DNA of 52,399 nt, from NCBI RefSeq assembly GCF_009696265.1, contig NZ_VUMH01000017.1:1-52399 (forward strand). Direction: 5' to 3'. The DNA is from Desulfovibrio porci. Lineage in GTDB: Bacteria; Desulfobacterota; Desulfovibrionia; Desulfovibrionales; Desulfovibrionaceae. Both the position numbers and the translations under genes were made by a program. Every line of letters begins with the position of its first letter. Position 1 is the stretch's first letter. Of the stretch, positions 16,951 through 25,297 are shown in pieces. The notes beneath the pieces are model-generated. The model searched no databases, was not told the DNA's origin, and worked only from the letters and a program-made list of their open reading frames with translations.

Positions 16951-18075
16951 ATGAACTCTTTGCCGGATCTGCGCAGCCTGTCTCCGGTCTCGGCCCGGAT
17001 GTGCCTTGCGGTGGAACGTTTCTGCCTGCACCGTCTGGCCTTGCCGCATGGCATGCGGCTGGTGCTGGCGCTTTCCGGCGGGGCCGACTCCACGGCGCTG
17101 GCCTGCATTCTGCATATTCTTTCTCCCCGTCTGGAGCTCGAACTCTTTGCTCTGACCCTAGATCACGGGCTGCGGCCCGAAGCCGAAGCGGATGCCCGTT
17201 GGACGCAGGCGTTCTGCGCGTGGCTGGGCATACCCTGCGCGCGCCGCCGCGTTGATGTGACCGGACTGGCCGCCGCCAAAGGCTGGGGACTGGAAGAAGC
17301 CGGACGCCACACGCGTTACGCCTTGCTGGAAGAGGAGCGCCGGGCGCAAAAGGCGAATTTTGTGGTTCTGGGGCACCATGCCGGGGACTTGAGCGAGGAC
17401 GTGCTGCTGCGCCTGGCGCGCGGCACGGGCTGGCCCGCTCTGGGCGGCATGGCGGCCCGCGACGACGCCCGTCGCCTGTTGCGCCCCCTGCTCTTCACCA
17501 AACCTCAGGATCTCAGGGATCTGCTGACTGAATGCGGCGTCTCCTGGCGGGAGGACGCCAGTAACGCCAGCCTGAACTTCATGCGCAACCGCCTGCGCCA
17601 CACGGTGCTGCCTCTGCTGCGCAGGGAAAATCCGGCTCTGGACAGAGGCATGGCCGCGCTCTGGCAGTTGGCCCAGTGCGACGCGGACTACTGGGAAACG
17701 CTTCTGGCCGAAGCGCTGGCCGCGCATCCCTGGCATGAGGAAAGCCAAGACGGGCTTCCCGCTCTGCTTCTGCCGCGTGAGTTGCTGGCCGGACTGCACC
17801 CGGCGGCCCGGCTGCGACTGTATCTCAAGGCCGTGCGCCTTCTGGTCCGGCAGAACACGGGTCAAACAGGCGAACGCAGTCAGGCCCGGGCGCACACGCT
17901 GCTGGAACTGGACGCGGCATTACGCGAAGGGCGCGGCAATACCCGCTTTCAATTGCCCGGCGGCATTGAGGCCCGCCTCAAAAGCGGCGCGGTGCGCTTT
18001 GTCCGGACAATGGGCTTGGAGAAACGGACTGTAACAGCTGCGCGCGGGCAGACATCCGGTGGGCAAACCCCATGA
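16951..18075 (+). CDS. tilS: tRNA(Ile)-lysidine synthase TilS
   Basis: This 374-residue PP-loop ATPase converts C34 of the CAU-anticodon tRNA-Ile to lysidine so that it reads AUA. The PP-loop SGGADS lies at residues 42-47 in LVLALSGGADSTALAC. Other family features are LDHGLRPEAEAD, VVLGHHAGDLSEDVLLRL, and DASNASLNFMRNRLRH, the conserved stretch before the C-terminal part. It is shorter than E. coli TilS because it lacks the extended C-terminal domains, as in many deltaproteobacteria. The ribosome site is weak; a start at 16999 is possible. Its stop overlaps the next ATG (ATGA). Confidence 0.93.
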   Translation: MNSLPDLRSLSPVSARMCLAVERFCLHRLALPHGMRLVLALSGGADSTALACILHILSPRLELELFALTLDHGLRPEAEADARWTQAFCAWLGIPCARRRVDVTGLAAAKGWGLEEAGRHTRYALLEEERRAQKANFVVLGHHAGDLSEDVLLRLARGTGWPALGGMAARDDARRLLRPLLFTKPQDLRDLLTECGVSWREDASNASLNFMRNRLRHTVLPLLRRENPALDRGMAALWQLAQCDADYWETLLAEALAAHPWHEESQDGLPALLLPRELLAGLHPAARLRLYLKAVRLLVRQNTGQTGERSQARAHTLLELDAALREGRGNTRFQLPGGIEARLKSGAVRFVRTMGLEKRTVTAARGQTSGGQTP

Positions 18076-18830
18076 ACGTCATACATAAAAAACGCATCAG
18101 GCTTTTTTCAGTTTTTCTTGCCGCTGCCGCGTTGCTTATGGCTTTTCTTCTCTATACCGGCGTAATTCTCTTTAACAATCCGTCACGGGAGATATATCCC
18201 GTGCGGGGCGTTGACGTATCGCATCATCAGGGTAAAATCGACTGGGATACTCTTGCGCGGCAGGATATACAATTTGCGTATATCAAGGCAACGGAAGGCA
18301 GCAATTTCAAGGATAAAAATTTTCAGGAAAACTTTTTCAGCGCTTCCAGGGCAGGCCTTCGCGTTGGCGCGTACCACTTTTTCAGTTATGACAGCAGCGG
18401 CGAGTCACAATATATGAATTTTATTTCAGTTGTGCCGCTACAGCAAGGAATGCTGCCGCCTGTGGTCGATATTGAATTTTATGGCGCCAAAAAGGAACAT
18501 CCGCCGGACAGGCAACAAACAAAAAAGGAATTGCGAATCCTGCTGCGGCGACTGGAGGGGCACTACGGGACCAAAGCACTCATCTACACCACAGACAAAG
18601 CATATCGGCTCTATATTGCTGATGATTTCTACGACAACGACATCTGGATACGTAGCGTTTTTACCGAGCCGGCGCTGACCGACAAGCGCCGCTGGAAATT
18701 CTGGCAGTATACGAACAGGGAAAAACTGGCCGGGTATCAGGGAAGAGAAGAATATATTGATGTGAACGTGTTCGCCGGAACAGAGCGGGAATTTGCCGCT
18801 TACCCCGAGCGGCCTTCAGCCATGCCGTAA
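18072..18830 (+). CDS. GH25 family muramidase (lysozyme-like), membrane-anchored
   Basis: A 252-residue exported hydrolase of glycoside hydrolase family 25, which cuts the glycan strand of peptidoglycan. An N-terminal hydrophobic segment (FSVFLAAAALLMAFLLYTGV) serves as anchor or signal. The catalytic domain opens with GVDVSHHQGKIDW near residue 46, continues FAYIKATEGSNFKDKNF and VGAYHFFSY, and has the catalytic acid pair in PVVDIEFYG; the end has WKFWQYTN. It is visibly more AT-rich than its neighbours although joined to tilS by an ATGA overlap, which suggests later acquisition. Uses could be cell-wall remodelling or defence. Confidence 0.9.
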   Translation: MNVIHKKRIRLFSVFLAAAALLMAFLLYTGVILFNNPSREIYPVRGVDVSHHQGKIDWDTLARQDIQFAYIKATEGSNFKDKNFQENFFSASRAGLRVGAYHFFSYDSSGESQYMNFISVVPLQQGMLPPVVDIEFYGAKKEHPPDRQQTKKELRILLRRLEGHYGTKALIYTTDKAYRLYIADDFYDNDIWIRSVFTEPALTDKRRWKFWQYTNREKLAGYQGREEYIDVNVFAGTEREFAAYPERPSAMP

Positions 18831-18899
18831 TGCGCTCCGCCGGGTGCGGCGAAGCATACAAGCCAATGGAAAATCATCCGTCGGACAGAGGAAGAGCGC

Positions 18900-19730
18900 A
18901 TGATTCACATAGCCCTGGCCTTCCATGATAATGACGGCAATTACGCGCTGCACGCAGCCGCCACTCTGGTTTCCCTGTTCAGACGCACGGCAAGCCCGAT
19001 CACGGCCCATATCCTGCATGACGCCGGCCTGAACGACACGGGCCGGGCACGGCTGGCGGCCGTGGCAGAACACTTCGGCCAAGGCCTGCGTCTTCATGCG
19101 GTCCCGGAACTCCCTCCGGCATCGGCCGCCGACCTGCCGCCGCAGTTCGGGCCGGGTTCGCTCTACCGCCTCCATCTGCCCGCCTTGGTGGACGAGGAGC
19201 AGGTTATTTACCTGGATTGCGATATCTGCTGTACGCTGGATATCAGGGAATTGTGGGAGCAAGCGGCTCAAGGCTGCGCCCCGTCCGGGGAAGCTCCGCT
19301 GCTTTCCTGTGTGCGCAACATGACGGACGGTCGAGCCGTGGAGAAAAAAGGCCTGAACCCAGCATGGTATTTCAACAGCGGCGTACTGGTCTTCCGTCCG
19401 CGACGACTGCGCGCAGTGTTCCCGGATCTGATGGCGGCCGTGCTGCGCCTTTTGCCCGAACTGCCCCGCCCCCTGCTTTTTCCGGATCAGGACGCGCTGA
19501 ACGTCATATTCCGACGTCTTCCCCTGCACTGGCTGGATGAGCGCTTCAATTACCAGTTGCATGTGGCCGGGCGTTGGCTGCAGCCGCCGGACCTGCTTGA
19601 GGGCAAAGTGCTCCACTTTTGCGGGCATAAGCCCTGGTGCGAACCGCTCTTTCCTTCAGCTCTAGGGCATCTGGAAAACTACCGTTTTCTAAGGAGACTG
19701 TTGACCGCGCCCCGGTCCCCCGCCACTTGA
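18900..19730 (+). CDS. Glycosyltransferase family 8
   Basis: A 276-residue GT-A fold transferase of family 8, which includes lipopolysaccharide galactosyl- and glucosyltransferases. IHIALAFHDNDGNYALHAAA opens the domain. The metal-binding DxD motif is in VIYLDCDICCTLDI near residues 101-114. WYFNSGVLVFRPRRLR, FPDQDALNVIF and LHFCGHKPW complete the family pattern. GAGGAAG precedes the start. It follows the muramidase after 70 bases and is convergent with dxs. With the GT9 and CgeB-like genes it makes three glycosyltransferases in about 9 kb. The sugar transferred is not predictable. Confidence 0.9.
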   Translation: MIHIALAFHDNDGNYALHAAATLVSLFRRTASPITAHILHDAGLNDTGRARLAAVAEHFGQGLRLHAVPELPPASAADLPPQFGPGSLYRLHLPALVDEEQVIYLDCDICCTLDIRELWEQAAQGCAPSGEAPLLSCVRNMTDGRAVEKKGLNPAWYFNSGVLVFRPRRLRAVFPDLMAAVLRLLPELPRPLLFPDQDALNVIFRRLPLHWLDERFNYQLHVAGRWLQPPDLLEGKVLHFCGHKPWCEPLFPSALGHLENYRFLRRLLTAPRSPAT

Positions 19731-19753
19731 AGCGACTCTCCTTTCGGAAACCT

Positions 19754-21655
19754 TCAGGCCTCACGGGCCAGTTCCAGAATCGCGCGGGCGATGCCCTGAC
19801 TGCGCAGGCCCAGCATCTCGCGCAACTGCAATTGCTTGCCGTGCTCCACAAAGCTGTCCGGCAGGCCCAGACGCCGGATGCGCTGACCGCGCAGCAAGCC
19901 GTGGTCATTAAGAAATTCCAGCACCGCCGAGGAAAAGCCCCCGGCCAGCACGCCTTCCTCCACGATCAGCAGGCGGTCAAAACGCCGGGCCAGATCCGCC
20001 AGTTGTTCTTCCGGCAGGGGCTTGATCCAGACGGGATCAAAAACCAGCGGGCTGAAGCCCAGTTCCTTTTCCACCAGCGCGGCGGCCTCCAGGGCCGGAT
20101 GCGCGCGGTTGCCCACGGCGATGACGGCGATCTTCTCGCCCTGGCGCAACACCTCGCCCACGCCCGGCGCAAGCAGGCGCGGTTCCCCGGCCAGCGGCAC
20201 GCCGAAGCCCGCGCCGCGCGGATAGCGCAGGGCGTGGGGCCCGTCGCCGCTCAGGGCGGTTTTCAGGCAATGGCGCAACATATCCTCGTCGCGCGGCGCC
20301 AGCATGCGTATCTGCGGGATATGCCGCAGAAAGGCTATGTCAAAGGCTCCGTGGTGGGTGGCGCCGTCTTCGCCCACCAGACCGGCGCGGTCCACGCAGA
20401 AGGTCACCGGCAGATTCTGAAGACAGACGTCGTGGACCACCTGGTCATAGCCGCGCTGCAAAAAAGTGGAATAGATGGCCAGCGCGGGCCGGTAACCCTG
20501 ACTGGCCAGACCTGCGGCAAAGGTCACCGCATGTTGCTCACAGATGCCCGTATCCACGAAACGGTCCGGAAAGCGCTCCCGGAAGCGGTTGGTGCCCGTG
20601 CCCTCGGGCATGGCCGCCGTGATGGCGATGATCCGCTCGTCTTTTTCCGCCAGTTCCAGCAGGGTATCGCTGAAAACGCGGGTAAAAGTGGGCAGCGAGG
20701 CCGAGGCCACGGGCAGGCCGGTTTCCGGCGTGAACAGCCCCACGCCGTGATACTGGGTGGGATTCTTTTCCGCCGGGGCATAGCCTTTGCCTTTGCGGGT
20801 GCGCACGTGCAGCAGCACGGGCCCGTCTTCCACTGCGGCGGCCATCTGCAGATGCCGCCGCAGTGCCGGAAGGTCATGCCCGTCCACCGGGCCGATATAG
20901 GTGAAGCGGAAGGCCTCGAAGAGCATACCCGGCGTGAAGAAGGATTTGAAGCTCCATTCGCCGCGCATGGCGTAAAGAGCCAGCTTTTGCCCGATGCGCG
21001 GGATGGAGCGCAGAAACTTGAGCACTTCCCGGCGGGTCTGGCGCACCCAGCGCCGCGACAGCGTGCGGCTGAGAAACAGGGACAACGCGCCCACATTGGA
21101 CGAAATGGACATTTCATTGTCGTTGAGCACCACAATAAGCCGCCGCCCCATGTGCCCGGCCAGATTGAGCCCTTCGAAGGCCTCACCGGCGGTCAGCGAG
21201 CCGTCGCCGATAACGGCCAGCACATGGTGGTGCAGGCCGGAAAGATCCCGCGCCAGAGCCATGCCCAGCGCCGCTGAAATGGAGGTAGAGGAATGTCCGA
21301 CACCGAAATGGTCATAGGGGCTTTCAGCCATGCGCGGAAAACCGGACAAACCGTCCAGAAGGCGGAGGGTGTGGAAGCGATCGGCCCGGCCCGTGAGCAG
21401 CTTGTGGGCGTAGGCCTGATGCCCCACGTCCCAGATCAGCTTGTCCTTGTCCAGATCAAAGGTGGAAAACAGGGCCAGCGTCAGCTCCACCACGCCCAGC
21501 GAAGGGGCCAGATGGCCGCCGTTGTGCGCCACCACCTCAATGATGCGCCGACGCAACTCTTCCGCCAGTTGGGCCAGTTCCGGGTCGGAAAGGTCCGCCA
21601 CCTGCCCCGGACTGGTAATGCCGTCCAGAATGGGCGTCGCCGCCTTCTGTGTCAT
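19754..21655 (-). CDS. dxs: 1-deoxy-D-xylulose-5-phosphate synthase
   Basis: This 633-residue thiamine diphosphate enzyme condenses pyruvate and glyceraldehyde-3-phosphate in the first step of the MEP isoprenoid pathway. It has the transketolase-like arrangement: GHLAPSLGVVELTLAL and WDVGHQAYAHKLLTGR at the N-terminus, the cofactor motif GDGSLTAGEAFEGLN near 150, the pyrimidine-domain glutamate in DTGICEQHAVTFAAGLA, and CVDRAGLVGEDGATHHG. Length is normal. It starts one base after the ispA stop and is the last gene of the seven-gene operon. Confidence 0.98.
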   Translation of the reverse strand: MTQKAATPILDGITSPGQVADLSDPELAQLAEELRRRIIEVVAHNGGHLAPSLGVVELTLALFSTFDLDKDKLIWDVGHQAYAHKLLTGRADRFHTLRLLDGLSGFPRMAESPYDHFGVGHSSTSISAALGMALARDLSGLHHHVLAVIGDGSLTAGEAFEGLNLAGHMGRRLIVVLNDNEMSISSNVGALSLFLSRTLSRRWVRQTRREVLKFLRSIPRIGQKLALYAMRGEWSFKSFFTPGMLFEAFRFTYIGPVDGHDLPALRRHLQMAAAVEDGPVLLHVRTRKGKGYAPAEKNPTQYHGVGLFTPETGLPVASASLPTFTRVFSDTLLELAEKDERIIAITAAMPEGTGTNRFRERFPDRFVDTGICEQHAVTFAAGLASQGYRPALAIYSTFLQRGYDQVVHDVCLQNLPVTFCVDRAGLVGEDGATHHGAFDIAFLRHIPQIRMLAPRDEDMLRHCLKTALSGDGPHALRYPRGAGFGVPLAGEPRLLAPGVGEVLRQGEKIAVIAVGNRAHPALEAAALVEKELGFSPLVFDPVWIKPLPEEQLADLARRFDRLLIVEEGVLAGGFSSAVLEFLNDHGLLRGQRIRRLGLPDSFVEHGKQLQLREMLGLRSQGIARAILELAREA

Positions 21656-21656
21656 C

Positions 21657-22550
21657 TCAGGCCGCCCGGGTCACGGTGTAATCTGCCAGAGCCCGCAGGA
21701 ACTCAGCCTCTTGCCCGGCAAAATCCGCCAGGGCCGCCCGGGCCGCATCGGCCTGGGCGCGGGCGAGTTCACGGCTTTTTTCAAGGCCCACCAGGGAAGG
21801 ATAGGTATTCTTGCCCTGCTCCGCGTCGCTGCCGGCGGGTTTGCCCAGAGTGGCCGTGTCAGCCACCACGTCCAGAATGTCGTCGGCAATCTGAAATGCC
21901 ACGCCCAAGGCCGAGCCGAAATCGCCGAGGGCGCGCAGCGCAACCTCCTCAGCCCCGGCCAGCAGGCCGCCGCATACGCAGGAGGCCCGCAGCAGCGCCC
22001 CGGTCTTCATGGCGTGCATGCCACGCAGTTCCTCAAGGCTGACCTGGGAGCGGCCGGTGTAAATCATGTCCCATTCCTGCCCGCCCACCATACCGGACGC
22101 GCCCGCAGCCAAGGCTAATTCGGCTACGGCCCGGAGCAGCACGTCCGCGGCCAGCGGCGCGCGGCACATGATCACAAAGGCGTCCGTCAGCAGACCGTCC
22201 CCGGCCAGAATGGCCGTGGCCTCGTCAAAAGCCTTGTGATTGGAAGGCTTGCCGCGCCTCAGATCGTCGTCATCCATGGCGGGCAGATCGTCGTGGATCA
22301 GGGAATAGGTGTGGATCATCTCAATGGCCGAGGCAAAGGGCAGGGCCTTGTGCGGCTCCAGGCCGCAGAGGGCCGCGCAACTCAGACAGAGCACAGGGCG
22401 CAGCCGCTTGCCCCCGGCCTGAAGGCTGTAGAGCATGGATTCCTTGAGACGCGACGGTATGGCGCGGCCATCCAGGCAGCCAGCCAGATAGGCTTCCACG
22501 TCCCGGCCCCGGCTTTTGAGCAGGGTTTTCATTTCTTCCACGGACATCAT
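21657..22550 (-). CDS. ispA: Farnesyl/geranyl diphosphate synthase (polyprenyl synthetase)
   Basis: A 297-residue all-helical prenyltransferase that extends DMAPP with IPP to farnesyl diphosphate for quinones and undecaprenyl carriers. The first aspartate-rich motif is DDLPAMDDDDLRRGKPSNH near residues 92-110. The second is FQIADDILD near 228-236, and GGKRLRPVLCL is the basic substrate site. It starts 3 bases after xseB, and a second ATG codon immediately follows the first. Product length (C15 or C20) is not certain from sequence. Confidence 0.95.
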   Translation of the reverse strand: MMSVEEMKTLLKSRGRDVEAYLAGCLDGRAIPSRLKESMLYSLQAGGKRLRPVLCLSCAALCGLEPHKALPFASAIEMIHTYSLIHDDLPAMDDDDLRRGKPSNHKAFDEATAILAGDGLLTDAFVIMCRAPLAADVLLRAVAELALAAGASGMVGGQEWDMIYTGRSQVSLEELRGMHAMKTGALLRASCVCGGLLAGAEEVALRALGDFGSALGVAFQIADDILDVVADTATLGKPAGSDAEQGKNTYPSLVGLEKSRELARAQADAARAALADFAGQEAEFLRALADYTVTRAA

Positions 22551-22553
22551 GGC

Positions 22554-22817
22554 TTATTCCGTCTCCTGCGGCTCCCGGCCGCGCGCTGCGCCCCCGACCT
22601 CATCCGGATTCAGGGGTTTCAGTTCGCCGTCCTGCCAGAGGGAAAGCTCATGACGGGCCTTTTCCAACTGTTCACGGCAAAAGCGCGAACATTCCGCGCC
22701 TTCCTTGTACAGGGCCATGCCCTCTTCCAGCGGCAGATCGCCGGACTCCAGGGCGTTGACGATTTCCTGCAGGCGGGCCATTTTTTTCTCGAACAAATTT
22801 TCCTTTTTGGCGCTCAC
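22554..22817 (-). CDS. xseB: Exodeoxyribonuclease VII small subunit
   Basis: An 87-residue helical protein that binds XseA to form exonuclease VII, which degrades single-stranded DNA. The family core is FEKKMARLQEIVNALESGDL, then PLEEGMALYKEGAECSRFC near residues 29-47. Translation begins at a GTG that overlaps the upstream stop (GTGA), with GGGGG about 10 bases before it. A charged C-terminal tail follows the conserved helix pair. Co-location with xseA, two genes upstream, supports the call. Confidence 0.92.
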   Translation of the reverse strand: MSAKKENLFEKKMARLQEIVNALESGDLPLEEGMALYKEGAECSRFCREQLEKARHELSLWQDGELKPLNPDEVGGAARGREPQETE

Positions 22818-23779
22818 TGAGCCTGACCCCCTGCTTGGGCGGATGTGGCGGAACCGGCGGCGGGAATGAAGTCCGCCGCGAGAAAAGGCTGCGGATCCAC
22901 AGACTGGCCCTGCACGATGAGCGAAAGGTGCAGATGCGGTCCGGTCACCCGGCCCGTGGCGCCCACAAGGCCGATGACCTGGCCCTTGCGCACGCGCTCG
23001 CCGGGCCTGACCCTGGTTTCGGACATATGTAGATAGGCGCTGAAAACGCCCTCTCCGTGATTGATGTACACCACATTGCCGGAAAAATACAAATTGTCCA
23101 CCAGGGCCACCTGGCCGTCGGCGCAGACCTGGATGGGAGTACCCTGAGCTCCGCGCAGGTCCAGGCCCCGATGCACGCTGCGCGGCTGGCCGTTGAACAC
23201 GCGCTTCATGCCGAACAGGCTGGAAACGCCGCCCGGCACGGGACGCGCGAAGGGCACACTCCAGCAGCGTTCCGGCAGGGGCTGGGCCAAGGCCCGACGC
23301 ACCTTTTCACGGTCTTCCTTGATCCGCGCCTGCTGCGAAGCCGGAGGATTGACGTATTTTTTGTCCACCGTGAGCTTCTGCACCGGGCGGTCCTTGTCAT
23401 ACAGCGCCAGACGGGTCCGCGCTACCGCCGCGGCGCTTTTGAGCTTCTTCCCGGTGGCCTCGGCAGCCACGCTCAGCTCCAGGCTGTCGGCTTTTTCGTC
23501 CAAGGGCACGGGCAGCAGAATCATCGCCTGCCACGGGCCGCAGTTCTGACTGGCGGCCTCTCCAGAAAGCCCGGCCCTGGCCGTAAAGGCTTTGCCCCGC
23601 CACTGAAAGACAAAACGCTCCACCGGCTGATCGGAAACCGCCAGGGCCAGAAAAGCGTCACCCCTGGCGGCTTTTTCCGGCGCTTCCAGGCGCACGCCCG
23701 CCAGAACCGGAACACTGAGCATAAGGCAGGCCGCCGACAACGCCAGGCGGCGCATGGTACGAACAAGCAAACGTGTCAT
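22814..23779 (-). CDS. M23 family metallopeptidase (LytM/NlpD-like), exported
   Basis: A 321-residue secreted protein with a signal peptide (RRLALSAACLMLSVPVLAG), an N-terminal beta-rich region and a C-terminal LytM domain. The zinc ligands are complete: HRGLDLRG near 204 (H and D) and HLHLSL near 280 (HxH), with INHGEGVFSAYLHMSETRVR between them. Such enzymes cut peptidoglycan cross-links. Since the residues are intact it is probably an active endopeptidase, not a catalytically dead activator. It overlaps xseA by ATGA and xseB by GTGA, inside the isoprenoid operon. Confidence 0.92.
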   Translation of the reverse strand: MTRLLVRTMRRLALSAACLMLSVPVLAGVRLEAPEKAARGDAFLALAVSDQPVERFVFQWRGKAFTARAGLSGEAASQNCGPWQAMILLPVPLDEKADSLELSVAAEATGKKLKSAAAVARTRLALYDKDRPVQKLTVDKKYVNPPASQQARIKEDREKVRRALAQPLPERCWSVPFARPVPGGVSSLFGMKRVFNGQPRSVHRGLDLRGAQGTPIQVCADGQVALVDNLYFSGNVVYINHGEGVFSAYLHMSETRVRPGERVRKGQVIGLVGATGRVTGPHLHLSLIVQGQSVDPQPFLAADFIPAAGSATSAQAGGQAQ

Positions 23780-25266
23780 GTATTTTCCTCTCCGGATTGC
23801 GCGGCATCCGGGCTGACGCTTCCGACCACGGCGGCCAAGCGGCCGTCGGCCAGACGCACCTCAATCTCACGGCCCGGAGCCGTCTGCCCGACCGAGCGCA
23901 GGATGCCGCCCTGCGCAGTGCGCACCAAGGCGTAGCCCCGGCGCAGCGGGGACAGCGGATCACTGGCCGCCAACGCGGTTTCGAGACTTTCCAGACGCCG
24001 GGAACGGCTTTCCAGCCAGCTGCCGCCCGCTGTCCGCAAACGGTTCCGCGCCAGAGCCAGCGTGTGTTCCGCATCGCTCAGACGGCGCGGCAGAGCCGCA
24101 TCCAGAGCGGCCCGCAACAAGCTCAAACGCGCCTGACGCGTGTCCAGCCGCCCCAGGGTCAGCGCGGCCCGCCGGGACCGCTCCAGCCCTTCCAGAACGC
24201 GGCTTTTGTCTGCAAGCCATTGCCGGGCCGCGCGTCGCAACGTCAGGGACAGGCGCGCCAATTGCTCGGCCAGCCGGGCCTGATGGCGCTGGGGCGAAAA
24301 CCAGCGCAGGGCGTTTTCCCGTTCCCGCAACGCCAGTTCCTCACGCTCAAGACGCGCGGCAAAAGCCCGCCGCAGAGCGGCCTCGCTTTCATCCAGACGC
24401 TGCCGGAGTTCGGCCCGCAGGGGCCAGAGCAATTGAGCTGCGTGCGAGGGTGTGGCCGCGCGCAGATCGGCGGTCATATCCGCCAGGGTCACGTCCACCT
24501 CGTGGCCGATGCCCGCCACCACAGGCAGGCGTGAATGGAAAACCGCCTCGGCCACGGACTCTTCGTTGAAGGCCCAGAGATCTTCCAGCGAACCGCCGCC
24601 CCGGATCAGCACGATGACCTGCGCCCAATTCTGTTCATTGGCCGTTTCCAGAGCCCGGACGATCTCGGGCGCGGCTTCCTCCCCCTGCACCGAAGCCGGG
24701 AAAAGGCGGATCTGCGCCCCGCTGCCCCGGTCGCGGGCCAGTTCCAGAAAATCATGGACGGCCGCGCCGCTGGGCGAGGTGATCAGGGCCACGCGTTGCG
24801 GATTCCAGGGCGGCAGGCGCTTGCGCTCCTGCGCGAAATACCCGGCCTCCGCCAGTCTGCGCTTGCGCTCCTCAAAAGCCTGGGCCAGCAGGCCCTGGCC
24901 GGCAGGCTGCACCAGTTCCACCAGCATTTGGTACTGGCCGCGCGGCGCGTACACGCTGATCCGCCCGGCGCAGAGCATATCCAGCCCGTTGCGCAGCAGT
25001 TCCAGCGGCGAGGGACGAGGACTGTCGAAAACCTCACCGGTGAGCGGGTCAAAGGACTGGCCCTGCTCCGCCTGACGCTGCTGGCCCCTGAACCAGACGC
25101 ACTGCAATTGGGCGTTCTGATCCTTGAGACTGAAGTAAATATGCCCGGAACCGGGACGCGAGAGGTTGCTCACCTCGCCGCGCACCCAGACAAAGGGAAA
25201 ACGCCCTTCCAGACTTCTGCGCAGTTGCTCCGTAAGAGCGCGGACCGTCAGTATGCCGTCCTGCAT
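23776..25266 (-). CDS. xseA: Exodeoxyribonuclease VII large subunit
   Basis: This 496-residue catalytic subunit of exonuclease VII starts with an OB-fold (FVWVRGEVSNLSRPGSGHIY, then FSLKDQNAQLQCVWFRGQ). The catalytic domain follows: RVALITSPSGAAVHDFL, VIVLIRGGGSLEDLWAFNEE and VVAGIGHEVDVTLADMTADL. A long arginine-rich coiled-coil region and a small C-terminal domain (RRGYALVRTAQGGILRSV) close it. The start at 25266 has GGAGG upstream and is the family N-terminus. A much longer frame extends back into proS but is an out-of-frame shadow. Confidence 0.95.
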   Translation of the reverse strand: MQDGILTVRALTEQLRRSLEGRFPFVWVRGEVSNLSRPGSGHIYFSLKDQNAQLQCVWFRGQQRQAEQGQSFDPLTGEVFDSPRPSPLELLRNGLDMLCAGRISVYAPRGQYQMLVELVQPAGQGLLAQAFEERKRRLAEAGYFAQERKRLPPWNPQRVALITSPSGAAVHDFLELARDRGSGAQIRLFPASVQGEEAAPEIVRALETANEQNWAQVIVLIRGGGSLEDLWAFNEESVAEAVFHSRLPVVAGIGHEVDVTLADMTADLRAATPSHAAQLLWPLRAELRQRLDESEAALRRAFAARLEREELALRERENALRWFSPQRHQARLAEQLARLSLTLRRAARQWLADKSRVLEGLERSRRAALTLGRLDTRQARLSLLRAALDAALPRRLSDAEHTLALARNRLRTAGGSWLESRSRRLESLETALAASDPLSPLRRGYALVRTAQGGILRSVGQTAPGREIEVRLADGRLAAVVGSVSPDAAQSGEENT

Positions 25267-25297
25267 AGGCCTCCGGAGCAGCCCGTCCCCACGGGGA

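Noticed and set aside
19637..21277. Plus-strand open frame of 546 codons opposite dxs
   Set aside because: A shadow of dxs, and it begins inside the GT8 gene.
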